A stretch of 11,294 bases of DNA, taken from contig WLFB01000017.1 in assembly GCA_009703975.1 (NCBI GenBank), forward strand, positions 1 to 11,294. Reading direction: 5' to 3'. The notes beneath the pieces were generated by a model. It saw only the letters and a program-made list of their open reading frames with translations. It was not told the DNA's origin and did not search any database. Each line of letters starts with the position of its first letter. Within the stretch, counting starts at the first letter, position 1. Origin of the DNA: Actinomycetota bacterium. Its GTDB lineage: Bacteria > Actinomycetota > Acidimicrobiia > Acidimicrobiales > Ilumatobacteraceae. A program made the translations under genes and the position numbers. Below, piece after piece: positions 1 through 5,764 of the stretch.

Positions 1-2
1 CC

Positions 3-131
3 GACAAAGCAGTTTTAGATGGCGCGAAAATTATGGCGATGACGGCTATCGATGTGTGGTTGTCTGAGACTCTTAACTCTGACGTGCAACAAGCATTCGG
101 TGATGGGGTAGTGCCCGAAGGTGTACTTTAA
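3..131 (+). CDS. C-terminal end of a probable M20-type amidohydrolase/peptidase (partial)
   Basis: This frame is open from the left edge and ends at TAA 129-131, giving the last 42 residues of a protein whose body lies outside the window. The visible part has a helical segment (GAKIMAMTAIDVW) followed by a Leu/Glu-rich helix and a short loose tail. This resembles the closing helices of M20D amidohydrolases (AbgB-like, N-acyl amino acid hydrolases), which often end with a lysine-Met-Ala-x-Thr-Ala segment and a second helix. No catalytic or metal-binding residues fall in the fragment, so the family call rests only on that C-terminal pattern. It is followed by an 85-base gap and the ThyX-like gene on the same strand. 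The reading frame itself is well supported, because the other two forward frames stop early; the function is tentative. Confidence 0.45.
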   Translation, partial: DKAVLDGAKIMAMTAIDVWLSETLNSDVQQAFGDGVVPEGVL

Positions 132-205
132 ACCGCGTTGGCCCGTTATATGCCATAAAGCAAGTGATTTATACAATCCCCAAGTCAGACAGGGCGGACT
201 CCTAA

Positions 206-211
206 GATAAT
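206..211 (+). promoter_or_regulatory. -10 element of the ThyX-like gene, leaderless
   Basis: GATAAT matches the TATAAT consensus at 5 of 6 positions and is followed by only 5 nt before the GTG start at 217. The overlapping TAAGAT (203-208) is a second candidate. I find no convincing -35 at 16-18 nt and no Shine-Dalgarno at the right distance; the purine-rich AGGGCGG at 191-197 is too far upstream. Transcription would start at or next to the start codon. Confidence 0.5.
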
Positions 212-216
212 TCGCC

Positions 217-1812
217 GTGACCGTATATGTACCAGAAAGCTTCGATGCCAGCGAGCAGGAGATCCTGCGTCGTTACTTCACGAACCTCGACGGGCCGGTT
301 TTTGCGCTAGTTAATCTGCCCGAAGTCGTCAAAGGCGCGCTTTTTGCCCGATACAGCAGAAGCGCAAAGAGTTTGCGTCGATTGTTTTTGGATGAGTTCG
401 TCTCGGATCTTGACCTTAGCGGTGACCAGTCTGTTGATGCGACGATTGGTCTATCGCGAGCAGAGGATTTATACGAAAAGGTTTTCGTTGAATATGGCGA
501 TGACAGTGTCGCTCAACTCGGTGGTGTGCACTTGGCTTGCGAACAAGCATCAAACTTATTGACGAAGATTCTTGAACGCGGTCGTCTGATGAGTTATCTA
601 GAGCAGAGTACCCGCTACATAAATTATGATGCGCGACTCGGCGGGCGCTACCGCTTTTATAGAGACGCCGACATTCTTAACGGTCCCTTTGGAACTCGCT
701 ATGTCGGTGACATGGACAGAATGTTCGACTCATATTCATCGATGGTTGAAACCGTTACAGAGCATGTTCGCAAGACTGTAAAAAAAGGTGCAACCGATTC
801 TGATTTCGTTTATCGTCAAGCAACACGAGCCAAGGCTCTTGACGCCGTTCGAGGAGTTCTCCCTGCGGCATCGCTATCTAATCTAGGTATTTATGGCACC
901 GGCCAAGGATATGAGGCGCTGCTATTAAGAATGCGCGGACACGCGCTTCCAGAAGCACGTCAATATGCCGACATGATGTTGACCGAGTTGCGAAAAGTTG
1001 TGCCGAGTTTCTTGAAGCGCGTCGATGTTGCCGATCGAGGTGGAAAGTGGACCAACTATCTGATTGAACGGCAACAGCAGACACTTGAATTTGTTGATGA
1101 ATACTTCGGTGCACTTGATCCTGAGGAAACTCAAGAAGTTGTGCTGACTGATTTTGACCCCGAAGGCGAAGACAAACTCTTAGCCGCAATTTGTTATTCG
1201 AGTTCACACTTATCAGAGCAACAACTACTTAAAGAAGTTAGATCACTTAGCCATGAGCAGCGAGTTAACTTGATTCGCGCTTATGTAGGAGAGCGAGAGA
1301 ACCGTCGCCACAAGCCTGGCCGAGCGTTTGAACGTATTGACTACCGCTTTGATGTATTGGGAGATTACGGCGCATTCCGTGACTTGCAGAGACATCGATT
1401 GTTGACAATTGAATGGCAGCGACTTACACCAAATCATGGCTTCATTCGCCCTGAAGTTGTCGCCGAGTCGGGTGCCGGAGAAGCATTTGACGAAGCGATG
1501 CATCGTTCAAGTGAACTTTATGATGCGTTGCTTCCCGAATATCCGAGTCAGGCGCCATACGCAGTTTCGATGGCCTACAGAATGCGATATGTGATGCAGT
1601 TCAATGCCCGAGAGGCGATTCATATGCTTGAATTGCGCTCTTCACCACAGGGTCACCCGTCTTATCGGCGTGTGGCCATTGAGATGCACCGACTAATTGG
1701 CGAGAAGGCAGGTCATCGGGCGATAGCTGATGCAATGACTCACATAGTTAAAAATGCCCCAGAACTAGAGCGTTTGGATTCTGAACGAAAAGCCGAAGCA
1801 AGGCGAAAATGA
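217..1812 (+). CDS. Fused double-domain ThyX-like protein (FAD-dependent thymidylate synthase family)
   Basis: 531 residues, about twice the length of a standard ThyX (roughly 220-260), and it reads as two fused ThyX-like halves. ThyX enzymes are homotetrameric flavoproteins that methylate dUMP using methylene-tetrahydrofolate and NADPH; their signature is RHRxxSxNExSxRY. The N-terminal half has a close version at residues 121-134, RGRLMSYLEQSTRY, which keeps both Arg, the first Ser, Glu, the second Ser and the Arg-Tyr end but has Gly for His and Leu for Asn. The C-terminal half keeps RHR at 392-394 but has lost the rest (TIEWQRLTP follows). Residues about 455-495 (YRMRYVMQFNAREAIHMLEL and onward) resemble the C-terminal ThyX segment that packs at the active site. 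The GTG start is chosen because a -10 hexamer lies 5 nt upstream. The stop overlaps the ATG of a small ORF (ATGA). Family membership is fairly sure; true thymidylate synthase activity is not, so no thyX symbol is given. Confidence 0.8.
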   Translation: MTVYVPESFDASEQEILRRYFTNLDGPVFALVNLPEVVKGALFARYSRSAKSLRRLFLDEFVSDLDLSGDQSVDATIGLSRAEDLYEKVFVEYGDDSVAQLGGVHLACEQASNLLTKILERGRLMSYLEQSTRYINYDARLGGRYRFYRDADILNGPFGTRYVGDMDRMFDSYSSMVETVTEHVRKTVKKGATDSDFVYRQATRAKALDAVRGVLPAASLSNLGIYGTGQGYEALLLRMRGHALPEARQYADMMLTELRKVVPSFLKRVDVADRGGKWTNYLIERQQQTLEFVDEYFGALDPEETQEVVLTDFDPEGEDKLLAAICYSSSHLSEQQLLKEVRSLSHEQRVNLIRAYVGERENRRHKPGRAFERIDYRFDVLGDYGAFRDLQRHRLLTIEWQRLTPNHGFIRPEVVAESGAGEAFDEAMHRSSELYDALLPEYPSQAPYAVSMAYRMRYVMQFNAREAIHMLELRSSPQGHPSYRRVAIEMHRLIGEKAGHRAIADAMTHIVKNAPELERLDSERKAEARRK

Positions 1813-1922
1813 GTTATAAAAGTAACAACCGCACGAGCAAAAAGCCGATTTGGAGTTATGACCCCATATATCGGATACTATGCGCGACTGAATTGAAACG
1901 AGTGAACGGACACCATGGCTGA
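1809..1922 (+). CDS. Possible 37-residue small ORF bridging two genes
   Basis: An ATG at 1809 overlaps the stop of the ThyX-like gene in an ATGA arrangement and is preceded by AAGG at 1800-1803 with 5 nt spacing, one of the better Shine-Dalgarno contexts in the window. The frame runs 37 codons and ends in TGA 1920-1922, 8 nt inside the next gene, whose ATG is at 1915. The predicted peptide is basic in its first third (KSNNRTSKK), then mixed, and ends RVNGHHG. I do not recognise it. Two overlapping junctions suggest a translational relay linking the flanking genes, but a chance frame of this length is entirely possible, and a weak promoter-like pair lies inside it. Confidence 0.25.
   Translation: MSYKSNNRTSKKPIWSYDPIYRILCATELKRVNGHHG
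1850..1879 (+). promoter_or_regulatory. Weak candidate promoter for the acidic zinc-ribbon gene
   Basis: TTGGAG (1850-1855) and GATACT (1874-1879) are separated by 18 nt and lie 35 nt upstream of the ATG at 1915. Both hexamers match the housekeeping consensus only partly. Unlike most genes in the window, this one has no -10-like hexamer directly before its start codon, so either this promoter with a short leader or read-through from the ThyX-like gene must serve it. Confidence 0.25.
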
Positions 1923-2433
1923 CGAAGATGAAATCGAAATTGAAGAGACCGAAGAGGTGGTTGGCGACGATCTAGAGATCGACGACTTAACTGAGGTCGT
2001 TGACCCTGATTTTGATCCAGATGCAGACGCAGTTGATGGTGAAGATTTTGACCCAGATGCAACTGGAGATCTGGTTGTCGATTTAACAATCGACGGCGCA
2101 ACCGCGCTAAGCGATGAAGGTTCGACGCTTACACCGACTGACCCGACGAAACCGAAATCAGCAGATGACGACGATGACGAAGATGATCTTCGTACAGAAG
2201 ATGATGTTGAAGCCGACCTCTCGTCAATTTTGCAAGAAAAATTGGCATCACCCCAAGAGACTGCGCCCGAAGAAGAAGACGAAGTTATTGGCGATGATCG
2301 CACCGATGGTGTCGAGAGACTTCAACCACGACGCCCTGACGAGACCCAGTGCTCTCACTGTTTCTTGCTTGTGCGACAAACAGCACCAGGTTGCCCTGTC
2401 GAAGACGACGCCTGTCCGCTGTTCAAACACTGA
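1915..2433 (+). CDS. Acidic zinc-ribbon protein, DUF4193-like
   Basis: 172 residues. The first about 130 are extremely acidic and probably disordered, with Asp/Glu runs at 1-60 and 83-98 and a DPDFDPDAD / DFDPDATGD near-repeat at 30-52. Residues 99-110 (EADLSSILQEKL) form a short predicted helix. The C-terminus has ERLQPRRPDE (134-143) followed by CSHC (146-149) and further Cys at 160 and 167, giving a CxxC plus Cx6C zinc-ribbon-like pattern. This architecture (acidic stretch, short helix ending in EKL, then RLQP and a CxxC) is that of actinobacterial DUF4193 proteins of unknown function, though this copy is longer at the N-terminus than the usual roughly 100 residues. In-frame TGA 1903-1905 rules out a longer start. 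Function unknown; the zinc site and acidic tail suggest a protein- or RNA-polymerase-binding accessory protein, which is inference only. Confidence 0.75.
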   Translation: MADEDEIEIEETEEVVGDDLEIDDLTEVVDPDFDPDADAVDGEDFDPDATGDLVVDLTIDGATALSDEGSTLTPTDPTKPKSADDDDDEDDLRTEDDVEADLSSILQEKLASPQETAPEEEDEVIGDDRTDGVERLQPRRPDETQCSHCFLLVRQTAPGCPVEDDACPLFKH

Positions 2434-2438
2434 CCGTT

Positions 2439-2942
2439 GTGACTGCGGCTCCCACTCCGCCAAATCCTGGCGATTTAATTAACAAATTTATTTCGCAGTT
2501 GCCCGACAAAATCAAGTTGTGGCGTTTCGTCGGCAAGATGGCGGTTGAACAAGTTAATAAGCGCTTAGTTGATCAAGTCGACAATTACTCGACGCGTGAA
2601 CCCAGCAATCCGCCAGTGATGCCGAAGTCGGGCAAATTGGTGACACTAAATAGCGACGATACAGCGGCTAGCAGAAATATTACGTTAAAGAAAGACGCGA
2701 CAGTGGCGAATACTCAAAAGACTGCTGCAAATTCGAAGGCAAAAGCAAAAGCATCTCCTGCGTCAACATCAGCGAAATTGCCGATTGCTAGTTATGACGA
2801 TTTGTCGGCATTGCAAATTCTTGACCTACTCGGTGCGCTGAACAAGACCGAACTTGCCAAGATCAAGAAGTACGAGACTGCCAATCGATCTCGCCAAACT
2901 ATTCTGAAAAAGATCGCGATGTTGTCAGATGCGGCAAAGTAG
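2439..2942 (+). CDS. Conserved actinobacterial hypothetical protein with DUF8129-like C-terminal helices
   Basis: 167 residues when started at GTG 2439, 5 nt after the stop of the acidic gene; the frame is open further upstream, but that would overlap the previous gene by 85 bases and add a Cys/Arg-rich sequence without family character. Residues 10-50 form an amphipathic region (LINKFISQLPDKIKLWRF). Residues 60-113 are a low-complexity Lys/Ala/Ser/Thr linker. Residues 114-162 contain LPIASYDDLSALQILDLLGA, then a second helix and a basic TILKKIAML end. The pattern 'IxxYDxLSAxQ...LxxLxxxELxxIxxYExxxRxRxTILxKI' is that of the short helical domain labelled DUF8129 in actinobacterial proteins; I rely on memory for that label. 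Very tight spacing implies co-transcription with the acidic zinc-ribbon gene. Function unknown. Confidence 0.7.
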   Translation: MTAAPTPPNPGDLINKFISQLPDKIKLWRFVGKMAVEQVNKRLVDQVDNYSTREPSNPPVMPKSGKLVTLNSDDTAASRNITLKKDATVANTQKTAANSKAKAKASPASTSAKLPIASYDDLSALQILDLLGALNKTELAKIKKYETANRSRQTILKKIAMLSDAAK

Positions 2943-2981
2943 TTTTAATTTTTTGATCTCGCTAAAACTCAGTTGCTGACT

Positions 2982-3440
2982 GTGCAGATTTTCTCAAGGC
3001 CGGCCACAGAAAAAGATGTGGACGTTCTGGCACTACTTGAGAGCGAAGCACGTAACTCACTAAACCAATTTCGAGGCTCCGATCGACTTGAGAACGAAGT
3101 GCCTGAAATAGGCAATAGATGGTCTGAAGAATTGAACAACGACACAGTTTTTGTTTTGGCCGGCGGTATTGATTCTGTTGTAATGGGATACCTAATCGCG
3201 CGTACGTCTGAAAAAGCAGGCAATCAGTTAGCCACTATTGAACAAGTCTTCGTGACTCATGATGCACGCAACCTAGGGGTCGGGGATGCGCTTGTTTCAA
3301 CGGCATTGTCTTGGGCACGAGAACTAAAGCTCCATGCGCTCGATGCACTTGCACTTCCTGGAGATCGCGAAACGAAAAATCTTTACGAACGTTCTGGACT
3401 GGTAGCGAGATTGATTACCGTTACTAAAAAACTCAGCTAG
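2982..3440 (+). CDS. GNAT-family N-acetyltransferase
   Basis: 152 residues from GTG 2982. It would transfer an acetyl group from acetyl-CoA to an amine; the substrate cannot be read from the sequence. Family signs: the start IFSRPATEKDVDVLALLE (beta1 and alpha1 of GNAT folds), the beta4 strand ATIEQVFVTHDARNLGVGDAL containing the pyrophosphate-binding motif (ARNLGVGDAL, the R/Q-x-x-G-x-G/A pattern), and NLYERSGL near the end, the usual helix with a Tyr and the 'xxGF'-type turn. The alternative TTG at 2973 adds three residues; GTG is preferred because it places the RPAT strand at the normal distance from the N-terminus. Neither has a Shine-Dalgarno. It lies 39 nt after the preceding gene and converges on the enoyl-CoA hydratase gene with only 14 nt between stops. 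Confident on family, not on substrate. Confidence 0.85.
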   Translation: MQIFSRPATEKDVDVLALLESEARNSLNQFRGSDRLENEVPEIGNRWSEELNNDTVFVLAGGIDSVVMGYLIARTSEKAGNQLATIEQVFVTHDARNLGVGDALVSTALSWARELKLHALDALALPGDRETKNLYERSGLVARLITVTKKLS

Positions 3441-3454
3441 TTAAAACTTTATTT

Positions 3455-4240
3455 TTATTTGCCTTGCCAGTTTGGTGTTCGCTTCTCTATAAACGCTATT
3501 AAGCCTTCTTTTGTATCTTCTGAGTTCAATACAGCACCGAATTCTTTGTTCGTCATATTGATTAGCGTTTCATCCGACTCTGTGGCTGCAGCCAAAACAA
3601 TTTTACGACTTGCCCAGACTGCTAGCGGCGCAGCTTTACAAACTCGTAATGCAAGATCCATTGCACCTTCAGTTGCTTTCTCTGATTCAACTAAATGATT
3701 AACCATGCCAAGTTCGTAGGCGCGTTGCGCCGTGAATGGTTCTCCGGTGAGGATTGCTTCCATTGCTGCGGCTCGACCAATCGCTCGAGGCAAACGGAAG
3801 AGTCCACCAGCACCTGCAATTAGATTTCGTGTTGCCTCAGCCAGACCGAAGGCAGACCGTGTTGTAGCGACAACCATGTCACACGCCAGCACTAGCTCGC
3901 AACCACCTGCGGTCGCTAAACCATCAACTGCCGCGATAACTGGCTTCTTTCGCTGGCGATAAACAAAACCACCAAAGCCACCGCGTGGCGTGTTCAATGC
4001 CGCTGCTTGACCAGAGTGAATCGCTTTGAGATCAGCACCCGCGCAAAACACGGGTCGTTGCTGGCCCTCGGTGTTTGCCGCCAGTATGGCGATCCAAACA
4101 TTGTCGTCGGCTTCTACTTTGTCGATTGCCGCTTCTAGGCCACTAGCGACTTCACCATTGATCGCATTTCGTGCGTCAGGGCGATTGAGAGTGATTACGG
4201 CAACTTTGCCTTCAACTTGATATTCAACAATATTTGTCAT
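3455..4240 (-). CDS. Enoyl-CoA hydratase/isomerase (crotonase family)
   Basis: 261 residues, the usual length for a single-domain crotonase. These enzymes bind acyl-CoA thioesters in the cytoplasm; the classical member adds water across trans-2-enoyl-CoA in beta-oxidation. Visible features: ITLNRPDARNAI (17-28), the CoA/oxyanion loop FCAGADLKAI (65-74), the second oxyanion loop AGGCELVLACD (111-121), and FGLAEATRNLIAGAGG (131-146). Both acid residues of classical hydratases are present, Glu115 in GGCEL and Glu135 in GLAE, which favours true hydratase chemistry over family members lacking one of them. It ends in KRTPNWQGK, typical of the family. The ATG at 4238-4240 sits 6 nt after a -10-like TACGAT. 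The start is 17 nt downstream of the 474-residue gene on the same strand. Specific substrate unknown, so no symbol. Confidence 0.93.
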   Translation of the reverse strand: MTNIVEYQVEGKVAVITLNRPDARNAINGEVASGLEAAIDKVEADDNVWIAILAANTEGQQRPVFCAGADLKAIHSGQAAALNTPRGGFGGFVYRQRKKPVIAAVDGLATAGGCELVLACDMVVATTRSAFGLAEATRNLIAGAGGLFRLPRAIGRAAAMEAILTGEPFTAQRAYELGMVNHLVESEKATEGAMDLALRVCKAAPLAVWASRKIVLAAATESDETLINMTNKEFGAVLNSEDTKEGLIAFIEKRTPNWQGK

Positions 4241-4246
4241 ATCGCG

Positions 4247-4252
4247 ATCGTA
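4247..4252 (-). promoter_or_regulatory. -10 element before the enoyl-CoA hydratase gene, leaderless
   Basis: On the minus strand TACGAT (4 of 6 to consensus, TAnnnT type) is followed by exactly 6 nt and then the ATG at 4240. It lies immediately after the stop of the upstream 474-residue gene, so the hydratase may have its own promoter inside what otherwise looks like a two-gene operon. No good -35 is visible. Confidence 0.4.
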
Positions 4253-4257
4253 GATGA

Positions 4258-5682
4258 CTAAGACTGCTCAGACGAAGACGGGGCTTCAGCTTCAACTGTC
4301 GGCTCTGCAACCGGCGCATCGACAACTGCTTGCACAACCGGCGCTTCGACAACTGGCACTTCGACAACTGCTTGAGCAGCCGGCGCCTCTACAACTGGCT
4401 GTGGCGCAGGTGGAATCGTGAGTTTTGTTTCTTTTTTGTCGCGCGGTTTACGAACTTGACGAGCTTGACGCGGAGGTCGTAAAGGTTTCGGCGCTTGCAC
4501 ACCCGCAACAACTTCAATCCCAAATAGTGCGGCAATCTGAGGCAGCAGAGGAGAGAGTCGTTTTACCGTTTCACGCAGCGCATCAGTTGCCGCAATTGGT
4601 GCCGCGGCAGGCTTTACTTGGGCACGAATCGGTGAGAAGGCGAGTGCCTCGAGTACGGCAATCCATCGATCTGCACCAGCATCGCTGGCTAGAGACTCTG
4701 TAGCGGCTTTTGCGATTTGTGCGCCGAGTTCAACTGGAAACAACACACCGGCTTTTGGTGGCTCACCTGAAAGTTTTAGCGCTCGAACCACTCGTGAGAC
4801 TTCGACAGCAGACTTCATGTCTTCTATCCAATTAGACATTTCTCTTTCTTGACGACTCTTCAAAGCCGCTTTCAGATCAGTAGCAAGAGCTCGTGTTGAC
4901 TCATCTCGCACAACCATTGGGTCATCACTGCCGACCACGACTGCGCGAAGATCACGCAAATCAAGCAAGTCAAGATCTGCTTTTGCAGCCTCGGCTTTAT
5001 CAAGCCATTCAGCAACTCGCAGTTTTGGCAAAATATCAGAAGCCATCGAAATTAAACCATCAGCTTTAACTTCTGCTTTTCCGTCTTTTTTGAGTTGTGC
5101 ATTTTGCGATTTAATTGCTTCACGCACCGCAGCAAGACCACCAGCGAGCGCACGTTCTGCGACTCCTCGTTGTTCAACCGGCAAAGATTCGAGTACCGCT
5201 GTGCGATGCACACGCTTCGGCTTGAGACGCTTAGCAATAGGTCGCTTTGGAACTTCTGGTGCAGGCGGAAAAGATTTGCGATCTGGTCTTGGCGTTCGCG
5301 GCTCGCGATTAGGTCGATCTGCTCTCGGTTCACGCGGTTCGCGATCTGGTCGATCTGTACGCGGACCTTGCTTGCCACGTCGCGGTTTATCATCACGAGA
5401 TTTCTTTGCAAGTTTTTCTGTTACTCCAACAAATGGTTTGTCATCAATGAGTTGCAACAAAGTTGCTTTTTGGCTCTTGTCGCGTTGTGTAACTACCGAC
5501 AGAACTGTGATGCCATCAATATCAAAGTCTGCTTCAATTTTTAGTACGTCACCAATTTTGCTTTGGTTAGGTAGAAGAGTCGCAACGACCACACCTTTAG
5601 GAACTTTTGCGCCAGCAGCACGCCAAGTCCAGGTTCCGTCGTCCCGCGTGCTAGTCAATTCAATATCTAGTCTCCGTGACAT
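4258..5682 (-). CDS. Arg/Pro-rich conserved hypothetical protein with N-terminal beta domain
   Basis: 474 residues, no firm family assignment. Three parts are visible. Residues 1-90 are a compact beta-rich domain (TWTWRAAGAKVPKGVV, LLPNQSKIGDVLKIEADFD) that resembles small OB/S1-like nucleic-acid-binding folds in length and Gly/Val spacing, but I cannot prove that. Residues 95-160 are strongly basic and disordered, with repeated DRPDREPREPR-type units. Residues 165-395 are alpha-helical with conserved-looking stretches (LRDLRAVVVGSDDPMVVRDE, SNWIEDMKSAVEVSRVVRAL). Residues 396-474 are again low-complexity, Pro/Arg then repeats of VVEAPVVQAVV type. The layout (beta domain, Arg-rich linker, helical core) suggests an RNA- or ribosome-associated protein; this is inference. 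It is divergent from the gamma-CA gene and 17 nt upstream of the hydratase gene. AAAGG lies 3 nt before the ATG, and a TACCGT lies 8 nt before it. Confidence 0.75.
   Translation of the reverse strand: MSRRLDIELTSTRDDGTWTWRAAGAKVPKGVVVATLLPNQSKIGDVLKIEADFDIDGITVLSVVTQRDKSQKATLLQLIDDKPFVGVTEKLAKKSRDDKPRRGKQGPRTDRPDREPREPRADRPNREPRTPRPDRKSFPPAPEVPKRPIAKRLKPKRVHRTAVLESLPVEQRGVAERALAGGLAAVREAIKSQNAQLKKDGKAEVKADGLISMASDILPKLRVAEWLDKAEAAKADLDLLDLRDLRAVVVGSDDPMVVRDESTRALATDLKAALKSRQEREMSNWIEDMKSAVEVSRVVRALKLSGEPPKAGVLFPVELGAQIAKAATESLASDAGADRWIAVLEALAFSPIRAQVKPAAAPIAATDALRETVKRLSPLLPQIAALFGIEVVAGVQAPKPLRPPRQARQVRKPRDKKETKLTIPPAPQPVVEAPAAQAVVEVPVVEAPVVQAVVDAPVAEPTVEAEAPSSSEQS
4310..4399. repeat. Short degenerate tandem repeats in the 3' end of the 474-residue gene
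   Basis: The plus strand repeats ACCGGCGC followed by TCGACAACTG or a close variant at 4310, 4337 and 4379, with an extra TCGACAACTG at 4361. It encodes the Val/Glu/Ala/Pro repeats of the protein's tail. Such units are prone to copy-number change. Confidence 0.6.
5279..5364. repeat. Degenerate repeats encoding the Arg/Asp/Pro-rich linker
   Basis: GCGATCTGGT occurs at 5279-5288 and 5341-5350, GGTCGATCTG at 5312-5321 and 5348-5357, with CGCGG/TTCGCG variants between them. They encode the DRPDREPREPR-type units at about residues 107-135. Confidence 0.6.
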
Positions 5683-5684
5683 GA

Positions 5685-5706
5685 GCCTTTACGGTATCCG
5701 AAAGGC
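5685..5706. promoter_or_regulatory. Imperfect dyad at the start of the 474-residue gene
   Basis: GCCTTT (5685-5690) and AAAGGC (5701-5706) are exact reverse complements, and inside them CGG (5692-5694) pairs with CCG (5698-5700) around a TAT centre, leaving one unpaired A. The 9-bp-arm dyad covers the minus-strand candidate -10 (TACCGT, 5691-5696) and ends 2 nt before the ATG at 5682. It could be an operator over the promoter, or a hairpin that hides the AAAGG if a leader exists. Confidence 0.4.
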
Positions 5707-5752
5707 GAGCATTTCCCCCAAAAGCGATTACAAAGCGCATCATCATTTTCGC

Positions 5753-5758
5753 TACGGT
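5753..5758 (+). promoter_or_regulatory. -10 element of the gamma-CA-like gene, leaderless
   Basis: TACGGT (TAnnnT type) followed by exactly 6 nt and then ATG 5765. The GAGGT at 5759-5763 looks like a Shine-Dalgarno but sits only 1 nt from the ATG, too close to work normally. The spacing favours a leaderless transcript and supports 5765 over the upstream in-frame ATG at 5681. Confidence 0.4.
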
Positions 5759-5764
5759 GAGGTC

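Noticed and set aside
138..175. TTGGCC and TTATAC/TATACA as a -35/-10 pair for the ThyX-like gene
   Set aside because: The spacer is about 25 nt, well outside the normal range; the hexamer at 206-211 next to the GTG is a better candidate.
1878..2303. 141-codon Ser-rich minus-strand frame
   Set aside because: It is the antisense of the Asp/Glu-rich gene; Ser runs are what GAT/GAC/GAA codons give on the opposite strand.
2349..2438. Upstream extension of the DUF8129-like gene to ATG 2349
   Set aside because: It would overlap the zinc-ribbon end of the previous gene by 85 bases, and the added residues lack family character.
3425..3457. AACT/AGTT hairpin with a T-run between convergent GNAT and hydratase genes, as a bidirectional terminator
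   Set aside because: A 4-bp AT-rich stem is too weak to call, although the T-run on the minus strand is suggestive.
5759..5763. GAGGT as a Shine-Dalgarno for the gamma-CA gene
   Set aside because: Only 1 nt separates it from the ATG, too short for normal ribosome placement.
5090..5764. Long plus-strand frame extending the gamma-CA gene upstream across the 474-residue gene
   Set aside because: The extra 225 codons are Arg/Ser-rich antisense sequence of a better-supported minus-strand gene; the hexapeptide family begins at the ATG 5765, which has a -10 at 6 nt.
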